NCBI GenBank assembly: GCA_019096195.1
Contig: JAGTXK010000190.1
Coordinates: forward strand, 310,001 to 374,000
Length of the DNA: 64,000 nt
Direction of reading: 5' to 3'
From: Boletus sp. NGJ
Taxonomy: Eukaryota > Basidiomycota > Agaricomycetes > Boletales > Boletaceae
The notes beneath the pieces were generated by a model. That model searched no databases and was not told where the DNA came from. It worked only from the letters and a program-made list of their open reading frames with translations. Every line of letters starts with the position of its first letter. Position 1 is the first letter of the stretch. A program made the position numbers and the translations under genes. This document shows positions 35,170 to 46,057 of the stretch, piece after piece.

Positions 35170-35252
35170 GTCCCTGTCGATTAGTGGTTAAATCGCCACG
35201 TTGTGGATCTCGCAGTACCGTGGCGCCGCAGGTTCAATTCCTGCCAGGGACA
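35170..35252 (+). tRNA. tRNA-His (GTG) with an 11 nt intron
   Basis: Acceptor arms GTCCCTG (35170-35176) and CAGGGAC (35245-35251) pair, with A as discriminator. The D arm is gat..atc around tagtggttaa. The anticodon stem CCACG/CGTGG encloses TTGTGG, an 11 nt intron (atctcgcagta) after position 37, and C. The T arm is GCAGG-TTCAATT-CCTGC. Box A (tagtgg) and box B (ggttcaattcc) are good. The anticodon is GTG. I checked pairing by eye only. Confidence 0.88.
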
Positions 35253-35256
35253 TATG

Positions 35257-35265
35257 TTTTTTTTT
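35257..35265 (+). terminator. Pol III terminator of tRNA-His
   Basis: Nine consecutive T residues begin five bases after the tRNA 3' end, as expected for RNA polymerase III termination. Confidence 0.85.
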
Positions 35266-35558
35266 GTTTTCAAACATCGGTTTCTGCTACTTTGCGAGCT
35301 GTACCCGACCGTCGTCACACCCGACGTTGTTCAGCATGGCCACGGTTGCCTCGTGCGTCACGGCTGAAAAGAACCCTTACCCAGGATGAACATCGCACTT
35401 GGTTGATTTCATCAATGTCTAACTACATTGCCGCAGAGACTCGAAAAAGCCCCCATGGCGAGCGTGGAACATACCGAATCAGACTGACGACAGTACGGCG
35501 AAAAACTCGCCCCAATCATAAACCATGATCTGCACGTTTTGCGTGCGGGCCATGGCAA

Positions 35559-36494
35559 CTACCAAACACCCTGGGTTGCTTGTGGGCTCGCTGGCCCCGA
35601 TGGCGCAAACCCACCACCAGCACTCGAATACACCGAGTTGGACTGAGCGAGCGGCGGTGGTGCGACGGCGGGTTTGACCGCCTCAACTTCTTTGCGATAC
35701 TCGATCTTCTCCACGCGTACTTCGCCTTCCACGAGTTGGTAAACGTAAGTGACGACGACGGCGCCCTGGATATCCATCAGCGCAAACGAGGGCGTTGGAT
35801 CGCTGAGAAATGTCATCAGATTCCCTTGTCCCGTAAACATAACCCTGCGAGCACGTTTACCCGCTGTGTAGACCCGTCCATGCGCCCGTCGCCGAACCGG
35901 GGTTCACGAAGAACCGACCGTCGTATTCGATAGCTTGGAACCTAGCAGAAGGGGGGGGGGGTAGTACCGTCGGACTCAGAGTGCTCATAACGAGACGGAG
36001 ATGAATTCTGACGCGTTGGTGGGCGCACGCGGTGGATCGGGATCAAGGTGAGGAAGGAGTGACTCACGTATGTGTATGACCCGACACCAGCACGTCGACG
36101 TCCATCTGACGTGCGATTGTACTCAGCGCATCGAGATCGCCGGTCGGAATACATTGATGGCCGTGCACGATACCGATTCGGATCGGTGCGTGGACCACCG
36201 TCGCCGAGGGCGGAGAGCTGGTGCTCTGCAAACGAGGGCCTCGGGTGAGCATGCGCGTCGTGCGTGCCTTGTAACGGAGAAGCGAGCGGGTTGTACCTCA
36301 TCGTAGTCTCCTCTCACGACGCACACGTCGGACGCCACGGTGCGTAGGTATTCGTAGGTCTCTCGGTCACAGACGTTGCCTGTGCATAATATCTGTTGGA
36401 TCTTTCCTGGAACTAGGAGCTTCTTGAATTTGGCGGGGAGATCGTGCGCACGATGAGGGATATGAAGGTCGCCGATAATGAGGACGAGGACCAT
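35559..36494 (-). CDS. VPS29: Retromer subunit VPS29
   Basis: VPS29 is the metallophosphoesterase-fold subunit of retromer, which recycles receptors from endosomes to the Golgi. ATG 36494 starts [20 protein letters not shown]. Then come [69 protein letters not shown] and [14 protein letters not shown]. After an intron, [20 protein letters not shown] follows. The end is a Pro/Ser-rich tail ([11 protein letters not shown] 35559-35561). Metal-site motifs GDLH, GNVCD, RGDYD and GHTHT are all visible; in known VPS29 they form a protein-binding scaffold rather than an active enzyme. The C-terminal tail after about residue 200 exceeds the animal protein, as in other fungi. Confidence 0.93.
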
Positions 36495-36731
36495 GCTGGA
36501 TGATTAGAACGGCGCATGACCACGCTCTATCAAAGTGGAGGTAGTTGATTAGGTAAGCTAATTAATGCACTGGAACGACAGAGGGCTGGTGGAACCCATG
36601 CCTGTGGTGTATTCTAGCTATAAACCGTATCAGAGTCACTCGCGGCCCAAAGTTCATCCGTTAAATTCTCCGTCCCCTCGCGATCCGAACGTGTGGCCGC
36701 AGTCATATGGCGAATGGGAATTCCGTTGACA

Positions 36732-38172
36732 TCATTGTAACATGTACTTCCCTGCATAGAAGCCAGATACACTTGAGTAGCTGATAGACTCTAACTCTGA
36801 GACGAAACTCACAGATCCGCACTTGATGGTCTCCGCTTCCGGAAGCGAGAACCACCCCATCGCTGCTGAGGTCAACAGAAGTGACTTTGGAGAGTACACA
36901 ATGTTTGTCAACGAGGGGTGTGGATCCCGATAAGAACTGCGCACCAGTGTTCGTGTGTCCCTGGATCATGAAATACGGGATCCCACCCCTCAGGTCCCAG
37001 AGTCGAACAGTCCCATCTCGGGACGAAGACGCGAGGCGTTGCTCCCGCCCGACTTGCAGCACCGACACTGACAGCACAGCATCCTGTGAGAGTGTCACTT
37101 GAGCGCGCGGTCTATGCAATGAATGTACAAAACATCATGCCTCGTGTCCACTCAATGTCTTCTTGCATTCGAATCGCTTCTCGTCTGGCAAGAGCTCCCA
37201 ACACTTCAAAGTTCGGTCCATGCTTGCACTCACGAGACACATGGTCGAGGTTCCCGTGTCACTCGGTAGAAACTGGACACTATAGACACCGTCTGAGTGC
37301 CCGCGGAGTATACCGATTGGGTCATCTTTCCTCAAGTCCGGGGATATGTCCCAAACTCTAACTATGCCATCGAGTGACCCAGCGGCGACGAAGGACCCTG
37401 TTGTGTCGACGGTGACAGAGGTAAAGACGACTTTTTTTGACGACATCTCTTCTGGGCTTGTGGGGTGAAGAATACGGCAAGTGAGTTCGGGTGCTTGCGT
37501 CACGTCGGCCGAGAACTGTGTCGCATCCCAGACTCGGACAGTACGATCACCCGATGCGGAGAATAAGAATCGGGAATCGGTCGTGAACGCCAACGCGTAA
37601 ACCTCGCCGGCGTGTCCGCTCAACGTGCGAAGGAATTCGCCTGTCTCAAGATTCCAGACCTAGCGAGCTCCTGTCAGGTGGACGACAAGGAGGCACCGAT
37701 ACGGTTCACGTACTCGAATATATTTGTCCTCTGAGCCTGCTACCAGGAGTTCGTGATTAGGACTTATAATAACGCTACGAGCGTGATTGGCCTTCCCTCC
37801 TTGTTCACCGCCAAGTGAGAAGCTGATGAAAACGTGTCATAATATCACGGGAAGGGGAACCATGGTATGGGTACTCACGTTAACTTTGTCTGCTGTTCAA
37901 TATTGTATAGGATGATTGCATTGTCGGTGCCAACTGCGAGCAACGATCCATCGGGAGAGAATTTCACGCAGCAAACAGCACTGGTTGGTCAGATTGCGAT
38001 GAGTTTGAAAGGTAATAGGTAATACGGAAAAGACGTACCCATTATGGGCATAAGCTGAGCGGAGTTGTACGTCCATCTGACGGCGTGCATCAGGGTTGAA
38101 GACGGCGAGCCATCCGTTTCCCTCTTTTACGGAGTAGGAGGGGGCTGTTAAAGGGTCTAAACTGCACGACAT
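36732..38172 (-). CDS. TUP1-like WD40 protein lacking the TUP1 N-terminal domain
   Basis: This is a seven-blade WD40 protein whose first block (GWLAVFNPDARRQMDVQLRS) matches the segment that precedes the propeller in TUP1 ([20 protein letters not shown] at 40180). Blades include NHELLVAGSEDKY, LRTLSGHAGEVYALAFTTDS, SASGDRTVRVWD, AAGSLDGIVRVWD, LRGHSDGVYSVQF, VSASMDRTLKCWE, LASSSRDGTVRLWDL and DLSSDGVVLASGSGDHQVRI. A last intron joins it to WKYMLQ and TGA at 36732-36734. The start is uncertain: ATG 38172 (MSCSLDPLTAP) is the first in-frame Met, but an upstream exon (38230-38398) is possible. Without the tetramer-forming TUP1 N-domain it cannot bind Ssn6/Cyc8 in the usual way. It lies head to head with TUP1. 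Confidence 0.82.
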
Positions 38173-38937
38173 GGACGAGACTCGATGGAAACATGTCAGG
38201 ATACGCCATGACAAACCAAGTGCGGCTTACTCGGTTATTGGAGGGTCGTGTGTGTTCAGCTGAAGGCAGAGTGAGCGGCACGGTAAAACGTCTTGATGTG
38301 GAGAGGTTAAAAACATAGGGCCAGGCGGCCGTGGGTGACACCGACTCGCGGAATCCGGATGTGCGTGACGCATCGTCGTGCTTGATCCATATGGACAATT
38401 TAAGGTTGTTGTCTCAGCAGAGCAACGGTCACCGCGGCGCGGTTTTAAGTTAAAACTACTGACAGTTGAGACAAAGGCTCAGAGCTACGGAAAAAAAAAA
38501 AAAAAAAAGAAAAAAAGAAAAAACGGTCAACGTAAGTCTCCGGCAAATTCCCGACAAGACTGGAAGATACACAGCCATGGCAGAATTTAGATGCGGAGCC
38601 GTGGCAACCATCCGCAAAGAAAAACTCAAAGGAGGGTCAAGAAAGATGGCCGACGGTGGCCGAGGCTTGGACCCATCGCACGGAGTAGAGTGGGCCTCGT
38701 TGAGACCTGTGGAGATAATAATCATCATCGCTGGGTTTGATTAATCTGACAAATTTAAGCAAATTAACTCCCGATATGTACTTTACCAACACGTGACGGT
38801 GCCTGTGCGAGCTCGCCCGAATTGGACTTGCCGCCGGGAACGCCAAACGTGGGAAAAGAATGCGAGCAGGTCCAACTCCAGCGTTTGTTATAAAGGGCGA
38901 TGATCAACACCCACCCCGAACGTTCCCAACCTCCCCC
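38173..38937. promoter_or_regulatory. Shared upstream region of TUP1 and its paralogue
   Basis: These 765 bp separate the divergent start codons of the two TUP1-family genes. They contain an A-rich tract (38491-38523) and an open stretch at 38230-38398 on the minus strand that could be a 5' exon of the paralogue. No consensus repressor site could be named with confidence. Confidence 0.5.
38491..38523. repeat. Poly(A) tract interrupted by G
   Basis: About 18 A residues are followed by g and further A runs, between the two divergent TUP1-family genes. Such poly(dA:dT) tracts commonly exclude nucleosomes from promoters. Confidence 0.85.
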
Positions 38938-41530
38938 ATGTCCTCCACAATTTACAATGTAAGTCCTCCTCCTTTTATTCCTCTCATCCTCCCCGCTTCG
39001 TTTTCTTTCATTCTCCCTCCTTGCCACTCTTGCCAACCTTGCCGTCCTGTATCGGCCTCCCGCGCCAGTCTGCGCAAAATTTCAGGCCGCCCTGACCCAT
39101 CATTTCTTCTCCCCGTCCCTCCCCTCCCCCGATTCATCTGACATTTTCACCTTCAATCAGCATAGAAGCCTACAGCCAACAGGTCCCCCCGCTCAGGGGC
39201 CAAACCAGCATACACACAACAGGCTCAATGAAGCCTTCGATACCATTCGCCAGGAATTCGATGGTCTCTCGTCCGATTTGGGTATTTTGAGAAATCAAAG
39301 AGACGAATACGAGTCTAAAGGCGTGTCTTTCTCCTCCCTTTCCCCTTAGAGTCTCATCACATTCGCAGTGACATCCCAGATCAACGAGCTAAATATCATC
39401 CGCCAGTCCCTTTACGAACTTGAATCTCAACATGGAAAAATACGGCTACAATACGAAGAAGAGCTTTCGCGGCTGCGCGCCGAACTTCACGCTGCTCGCC
39501 AGGGTATCCCCGCAAACCCGCCACCCCACCCAGCTGTTGGTCCCGCTTCAGTTGGTCCATCCGGTCCTCCTGCGCCCCCAGCATCCGTACCTGGAGTGCT
39601 CCCCGCCACAGGTCCCGGGTCCTATAGCGACCCCTATTACGGTCGTGACCGTGACCGAGACCGCGATCGAGAACGGGAGAAAGACCGCGAACGTGCAGAT
39701 CGCGAGCGGGAGCGGGAAGCTCGTGAGCGTGAGCGTGAGCAACGCGATCGCGACCGTGAACGCCCTGTCGAAGTTCGTGAGCCGAAGCGCATCAAGACGG
39801 AGCGTATGAAGGGTGACCGTCCAGGTAAAATTTTTCTTCCCAGCTCCACACGTTCCCCGCCCCCTCATGGATATCGCACTCCATTCTCTCCTATATCTGC
39901 AACAGATCATTATAGCCCCTCTCTTGTTCCAGGACCAACCCCAAAGCTCCCTGCACCAGCCGGTCCTCCAACTTTTCAGGGCCCCGGACTTCCCCCGCCC
40001 CCATCAGCACATGCGCCGTATCCACCGGGCCCTGGAAATCCGCCACCATCTGGCCCCACCGACCCACCCCCCACCTCGAGCTCACTAGCTCCGGTCAACA
40101 ATCCCTCGAACGGAGGTCAGTTTCCGGACGACCTTGACCCGCACAGCGTCCCACCGGAACTGAAGAAGGAGGGTAGTGATTGGTTTGCAGTTTTCAACCC
40201 AAAAGTAAAGCGCGTGCTTGATGTGGCATTGGTACACACACTTATGCACGAGAGGTAAAGCGATGCACCATTTCACTAACAATACAGGATCGCAGCTAAC
40301 TTTTGCATCGCAGTGTAGTGTGCTGTGTGCGATTCTCCGCAGACGGAAAGTTCCTTGCAACTGGATGCAATCGTACGGCACAGATCTACGATACCAAAAC
40401 TGGCGCGAAGACGTGGTGCGCAATAATCCCTCCTCTGTCTGATACTAGAGTAGTCATTTCGCATACCCTTCAGTGTCCTTGCTGACGAGACCGCCGGGAA
40501 AGCTGGAGATTTGTATATCCGCAGTGTATGCTTCAGTCCTGATGGTAAATATTTAGCCACTGGCGCCGAAGATAAGCAAATACGAGTAGGTAGTGGCCCT
40601 TGTCGGAGGGTCAAATTTCTGAAGAGTCATTTTACAGATTTGGGATATTGCCAAGAAGCGCATTCGCAATGTCTTCGATGGTCATCAACAAGAGATTTAC
40701 TCTCTCGACTTTTCATTGGATGGACGCCTTATCGTCTCGGGTTCGGGCGACAAGACAGCTCGAATCTGGGATATGGTCGATGGGTCATCGAAAGTCCTCA
40801 CGATAAATGATCCCGATTCGGTGAATAACGATGCTGGGGTGACTTCGGTTGCCATATCTCCCAATGGACAGCTTGTCGCTGCAGGCAGTCTCGATACGGT
40901 CGTCCGAATTTGGGACGTCGCCACCGGCATGTTGATCGAGCGGCTGCGAGGACACAGAGACAGTGTGTACAGCGTAGCTTTCACCCCTGATGGCAAGGGT
41001 TTGGTGAGCGGTAGTTTGGACAAAACGCTGAAATATTGGGACGTGAGCGGTTTGGTGAATGGTGGCAAGCGAAAGGACGCCACTGCAAACGGCAAGAAAG
41101 ACCTGGAGAAGGCTAGTCAGTGCACCATGAACTTCATGGGTCATACGGTGCGTTGAACGATCGATGCTCAGCTGTGACCTTATTCATTGTTCGATAGGAC
41201 TATGTATTGTCCGTTGCCGTATCACACGATGGGCAGTGGGTTGTTTCAGGGTCCAAGGATCGTGGTGTACAGTTCTGGGACTCCCACACGGCAACTGTGC
41301 AGTGTATGCTCCAAGGACACAAGAATTCCGGTGAGTCATTAAAAATCGGATCATGCCCGTGGACCTGACGTCGTCCAGTTATATCAATAGACCTCAGCCC
41401 CGCGGGCAACATTCTGGCCACAGGAAGCGGTGATTGGCAGGCGCGGATATGTGCGTTTCTCAACACCATTTATCAGTCATTATCAAACGCTCATCCATGT
41501 GTCATTTCAGGGAGTTACCAAACCATCTAG
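38938..41530 (+). CDS. TUP1: Global transcriptional co-repressor TUP1
   Basis: TUP1 with Ssn6/Cyc8 represses many genes through chromatin. ATG 38938 gives MSSTIYN. After a long intron, HRSLQPTG leads into the Tup_N helix: [20 protein letters not shown], then [21 protein letters not shown] Pro-rich linker, a 40-residue Arg/Asp/Glu repeat (39648-39777) and a second Pro-rich part follow. The propeller starts [20 protein letters not shown]. Blades include [80 protein letters not shown] and [20 protein letters not shown]. The end is RIWSYQTI, TAG 41528-41530. The intron at 39321-39368 uses a GC donor; the canonical alternative would be only 26 nt. Confidence 0.93.
39648..39777 (+). repeat. Arg/Asp/Glu dipeptide repeat inside TUP1
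   Basis: A simple repeat of cgtgac/cgcgat/cgagaa-type codons encodes alternating RD and RE pairs ([17 protein letters not shown] and onward). It lies between the Tup_N domain and the WD40 propeller. Mixed codons show it is an old, diverged repeat and not a recent expansion. Confidence 0.85.
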
Positions 41531-41930
41531 CGCTCATATTTGGCTCGATTGGTCAGATCGCGATGATAGCATCTACGTGTACCGCTTTTTTTCTTGCTTC
41601 TCCTGTGTAGTAACACCTGTTTCGTGTACCGCAGTTCTTTCTTATATCGATACGAGTCAGTACCTGTCCAACTTATCCATGAGCAAGTCGTCTGTTGTTC
41701 CTCCCTATTCTACCTACCCCTACTCTTAATCTACGATCCCTCATTGACGCGACGAACAACAGTCTTGGTTATTTCTCGTGGATGCCGGTACGGTATCCTT
41801 TCATGAGACCGTGGATTCGATATAGTAGTTCTTATACCATTCAAACGAAAACATGTGATACAAAGTACAAGTTCATTGCGGTCCTCGTAATAAAGTAATA
41901 ACACAGAATTCAGCATCAAGAAATCCGTTC
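41531..41930. other. Convergent 3' flank of TUP1 and fuconate dehydratase
   Basis: This 400 bp segment is T-rich on the plus side and carries cgtaataaagtaat near 41886, a possible polyadenylation region. No gene was recognised. Confidence 0.5.
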
Positions 41931-43957
41931 CTACGTTTGCGCAGCCTTGACCCAATATGAACCATTCGGCCACTCGTACTCCGCGATGCTTTGTTTGTAC
42001 ATCTCGATACTGCAAAAGTGCGACCACAGTTTAGACCAGGGACGCGCCAGAGAAGGAAAGGTCGTACCTGTAACCTTCGGCGGGATTCAAAGGTACGTTG
42101 TAACGGCCTTTAGAGTTAATCGAGCAAGGGAAACGGAAGTGCTCGTGGAGGTGGTCCACAAACTCGAGGACATTGCGTTCCATCGTTCCGGAGACGGCGA
42201 TGTAGTCGATCAAGCTGGCAAACGAAATGAGTCTCGACGACGATGGAGAGGTAAAGAGCCGTAACTTACCTCAAGTGGATGACGTATTCGCATAGACCAA
42301 CGCCACCCGCGTGCGGGCACACGGGCACGCCGAATCTGATGCGTGCGTCAGTGCATAGCTTGAACACGTTCATAGGTCGTGTGCGTACTTGGCGGCCATG
42401 AGAAGTACGCTCAGGACTTCGCTGACACCTGCTAAACGGCAGGAATCGATTTGGCATACATCAATGGCTTCGGCCTGCAAGAGCTGCTTGAAGACCATGC
42501 GATTGTGGGCATGTTCGCCGGTGGCAACGCCAATGCCATGAGGCTTCAGTGCTTTGCGAATTGCAGCGTGGCCAAGGATGTCGTCTGGCGCGGTTGGTTC
42601 TTCGATGAACCTGAAGTGGACATGAGTACATTGTCCCGCAAAGACTCGGGGAGCAAGCCTATTCACCAAGGCTTGATGACCTCGAGTTTCTTCACATATT
42701 CGATCGCCTGAGGGACGTCCCATACTTGGTTGGCATCGATCATGAGCACGGCGCCCGTTGGACCCGCGTTCTTCCCCTGCAGCGCAGGACTATTCGGATC
42801 ACGGCCCTTTGACCCGGGAGGGAGGTACCGTGGGTTGTCGATGATAGAGCGGATGATCATTCCACGGCGGAGATCAGATTCGACATCTGCTCCAACTTTC
42901 ATCTTGAAGTGATTAAAACCAGCAGCGACGGCCTCCTCTGTGAGTCGCGCGACCTTCTCGTCTGAATAACCTACATGTTTTCCAAAGGATCAGTCGAGCT
43001 TCGCTTTACGAAGATCAGCCATCGTACCGAGCCAGCCAGCCGAGGTGACATAGGCGGGATATCTGGGAACCTGTCACGCGCTGTAGGGTAGTAGAGTTGG
43101 TAGAATAGTTACATACCCAAGCTCTCTAACGGTGATTTCCCGGTCCTTCTTCCCCGCTACTTTGGCCGTGAGCAGAGCAATGGCCTCGTCACGTGTGAGG
43201 GCGTCCGTGATGTAGCGGAATGCGGTTGCGTCTACCAACTCTTCCTGAAGAAAACAGATTCGATGCGTATTCTTGCAAGATGAATTGCAGCAGAGTCTCA
43301 CCGGTGTCATATCTACCACAAGCTTCCAGAGAGGTTTCTCTCGAGCACGGGCAAACATATCCCACAGCGCGTTGTTCACAGCGCCTGCTGCGATATGGAT
43401 GACACCCTTCTCGGGGCCGATCCTGTTTGGAATGCACATCAGTCCAGATAGCTCTGCATCACAGTAGTGAATTCGACACTGAATACCCACCATCTCAGCT
43501 GTGCATCAGAAGACAACCAATCCCAAGTTTTCCCCATACTCTTGAAAAGATTTTCTGGATCACGACCGATGAGCTTGCTTGCAAGGACTGTCATTGCTTG
43601 ACAGACCTGAGAATGGCATGAGGTCTCCCTCGAACAAAGCAGGCAGTCCAACTCACGATTTCGTTTCCACGACCAATGGTAAATGTCATGCCATGTCCAA
43701 CCAGTGGGGAATCCCCATCTGTGAAGATGGATATGTAGGCAGACGAGTAGTCACACTCGGTATTCCTGACGACGCCACCGGACTCAACAGCGGCTGTAGG
43801 CGGCGTTTCGTGACGAACTTACATCGCATCTGTCCCATCTCCTGATAGTGACGTCGGAAAACGAACATCTGTCCACCGAAATCGTGAAGAGAACAGCACT
43901 TTGGGGCGCAGGTGTGTCCTTACCGTGCGTTTCGAAATGGGTAATCATTCGAGACAT
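41931..43957 (-). CDS. Enolase-superfamily L-fuconate dehydratase
   Basis: The enzyme would remove water from L-fuconate (or a closely related sugar acid) in non-phosphorylated sugar catabolism; mammals call the homologue ENOSF1. ATG 43957 starts MSRMITHFETHDVRFPTSLS. Then come GDSPLVGHGMTFTIGRGNEI, AGAVNNALWDMFARAREKPL, HFKMKVGAD (the KxK acid/base motif), VLMIDANQVWDVPQAIEYVK (metal Asp), FIEEPTAPDDI (metal Glu), GIGVATGEHAHNRMVFKQLL (Glu-His), DSCRLAGVSE and VCPHAGGVGLCEYVIHL (general acid His). The end is WPNGSYWVKAAQT (TAG 41931-41933). All catalytic residues expected for the mandelate-racemase/fuconate group are visible. At least eight short introns keep phase. No other fucose-pathway gene is adjacent. 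Confidence 0.9.
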
Positions 43958-44136
43958 TGTGGTCTACAGGTAGATCCTCGACGGTCCAATGAGTGGGATC
44001 GTTGTTCCGTACCCAGCGTCTCCTTTATCCATTTGATGCACCCTTCGGCTCGGAGTCCATCGGGGCGGCGGTCCGGAATTGGGGGAAGGAGTCAGCTGAA
44101 TCCAAGTGAACAACTGAGAGACGGGAATAGTACAAT

Positions 44137-44201
44137 AGTCTGGTGACCAGACCGTCTTCTGAAGAGACGGTTGCTTCCTTGGACGGCCCGGTCACCAGAC
44201 T
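44137..44201. repeat. Perfect 12 bp inverted repeat with a nested hairpin
   Basis: agtctggtgacc at 44137-44148 is exactly complementary to ggtcaccagact at 44190-44201. Inside, ccgtct and agacgg form a second 6 bp stem around ttctgaag-type sequence. It sits about 180 bp upstream of the fuconate dehydratase start, where a dimeric regulator could bind, or it could be the trace of a small inverted-repeat element. Confidence 0.75.
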
Positions 44202-45186
44202 GATGCTTAGCCCATCAACAACACACTGTGTAGGTTAGACCGAAAAAATCAACCCCGACCAGTCAATCAATTTTAAAGCCAGCGCTACAGCAGTCCAGTG
44301 CGCATCACTTCACCCTCAACCACTCAAAGCACCGTGAATTGAGACCACAATACCCCCTATTCATACAACAATCTGACAGATTCATCTGATCGATAGTGCA
44401 GTGGCTGTAAAAGTCTTTGGTTCGGTTTGCGACGGGCTGTGGCGAACCCTTGAAGGCAAGTAAGTACAACAGTTTTACACCATGTAACCATTCTAGTGTT
44501 GAGTACGGAGTCAATATGTCATCCCTAATGGTTCCGAATATTGGAAGCGCTAAGCATTCATACAGGCGTTGTTCGGCATCCAGCAGACAGCTTGGAGATA
44601 ATTTAATACTAGGACTTCGGAGAGACGTCCGTCCTCAGGTTCTCTGCTTCGGAGTTACTCATTCGAATAGTTGCTCCTGTCGTCAAACCCGACTGACGAC
44701 TGGGCCGCCACCTGCACGAGGAAAAGACATGTCTCTTCTGAAACGTGAGGACAAACCAGAGGGAATGGAGTTGTTGAACCAATTCGTGGGAATGCAGGAA
44801 AAGCGACCCTTGAGCCTTCTATTGACATGTCGCAATTCGCTTCATTTTTAGATCTTTCCAACATTCTGCCGATCTAGACTTGTACATATTCAAGTCAATG
44901 GTGGTCATTGACAATCACCTGGGTGATATCCTACCCTCCATCCAAAAATTCAAAATTAGCTTCAGGTCAAACTCTGGCGCCGGTGGCATTCCTGGTGGGT
45001 TCTGAAGATCTGGCCGTCTAGTTCCATTTGATGATCTGGAAGGTCAGCTCACGCCGAGCGACCATTGACTCGGACCAAGCTCGTTGAGCCGAAATAACGA
45101 GCTTAATGCACTTGGCATCGTAAACGTTACGTCTCTGTGACGAAGAGAAATTTATGGAAGCATCAACAGCCGAATAGCGAGACATA

Positions 45187-45196
45187 CTTATATTAA
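45187..45196 (+). promoter_or_regulatory. TATA-like element for the small secreted protein
   Basis: cttatattaa lies about 100 bp upstream of ATG 45296, in the usual range for a fungal TATA box plus leader. Confidence 0.45.
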
Positions 45197-45295
45197 GGTC
45201 AGTTTCTGCTCAATATTCCTTTGTGTTTCTTCCGTGCTCATCCTTACTGCACTTCCACACTCGTTATCACCCACACTCGTTCCTTCAAACTAAAA

Positions 45296-45640
45296 ATGCG
45301 TGTTACTGTTCTTGTGTCTCTTGCCCTCGCTCTCGCAGCATCCTCCATACCACTTTCTTACAGGGGTACCTCGTCCCTTCCAGGCAATATCACAGATACT
45401 GGCAGCATCACCCAGACAGGTGACGGAGTTCTCTCCAAGGCTAAAGGAGCTGTCAATAGTGCAGCAGGGTCTGGTGCTGCCGGTTCTCTCGCTGGTACTA
45501 CCGTTGGACAGGCGAGCGGTAATGGCGGAACCACCCAGGCAGGCGGTAGCATTATCTCGGGTGCCGAGGGCGCTGTCCAAGGTGCAGGAGCTGGTGCAGT
45601 CACTCCCCCGACCACCTCGCTCCCAGGTGCTTCCGCCTAA
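45296..45640 (+). CDS. Small secreted Gly/Ala/Ser-rich protein
   Basis: The 114-residue product starts with a signal peptide (MRVTVLVSLALALAASSIPL). The mature part is low complexity and built of Gly, Ala, Ser and Thr: TGSITQTGDGVLSKAKGAVN, GSGAAGSLAGTTVGQASGNG, GGSIISGAEGAVQGAGAGAV, ending TTSLPGASA at 45640. There is no cysteine, no catalytic motif and no second membrane span. It may be a cell-wall or extracellular matrix protein; effector-like function is possible but only by size and secretion. The reading frame has no intron. A TATA-like box and an aaaATGcg start context support expression. I do not recognise a named family. Confidence 0.72.
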   Translation: MRVTVLVSLALALAASSIPLSYRGTSSLPGNITDTGSITQTGDGVLSKAKGAVNSAAGSGAAGSLAGTTVGQASGNGGTTQAGGSIISGAEGAVQGAGAGAVTPPTTSLPGASA

Positions 45641-46057
45641 GCCTAATTTATCATTATCCATCAAGGTATGTCCTCTTCCCTTTCCTTGTCGTATCGACCG
45701 CCTGAGGTTTTCTTCTGCAGCTTTGGAAACCTCGAAGACCTTTGCTTGTATAGGCTGTTTTGTCGAGTCTTAATACCCCCGTATCGTCTTTGTACCAAGA
45801 GCAGTATTCCTCAACGTGCGTGATGAAATGGGAGCGATGAACCTATAAATAAAATCCATTTAATTTTAACATGGGACTGCGATTACACTTCAAGGAGGTA
45901 CGAAAAGTAATGGTGTGTTTGCATCTAGGCAATTAATGATGTAGGAATTCTTCGTAAGTGCATGGTAGCCCGCACTCGACGAGAAGTTATCTGCATTTTC
46001 ATGATTTGTGAGCTAGCATCTTCAGAATCCTTCGTGATCATAATCCATTTTTGAGTC
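45641..46057. other. Convergent intergenic region, 417 bp
   Basis: This is the 3' flank of the secreted-protein gene, with cctataaataaaatcc near 45842 as a likely polyadenylation region, and the 3' flank of the minus-strand GTPase. No gene was seen. Confidence 0.5.

Larger units (their letters stand above)
43958..45295. other. 1.3 kb intergenic region with an inverted repeat
   Basis: This region lies between the divergent fuconate dehydratase and small secreted protein genes. The frame 44417-44851 has no recognisable motif and is not called. It holds the inverted repeat at 44137-44201 and a TATA-like element at 45187-45196. Confidence 0.5.

Noticed and set aside
39548-39910. Minus-strand frame opposite TUP1, rich in Arg-Ser and Thr-Val
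   Set aside because: It is the antisense reading of the RD/RE repeat and proline-rich linker, not a separate RS-domain protein.
44417-44851. Open frame of 144 codons upstream of the secreted protein
   Set aside because: The composition is random-looking, with no motif, and nothing similar is known to me.
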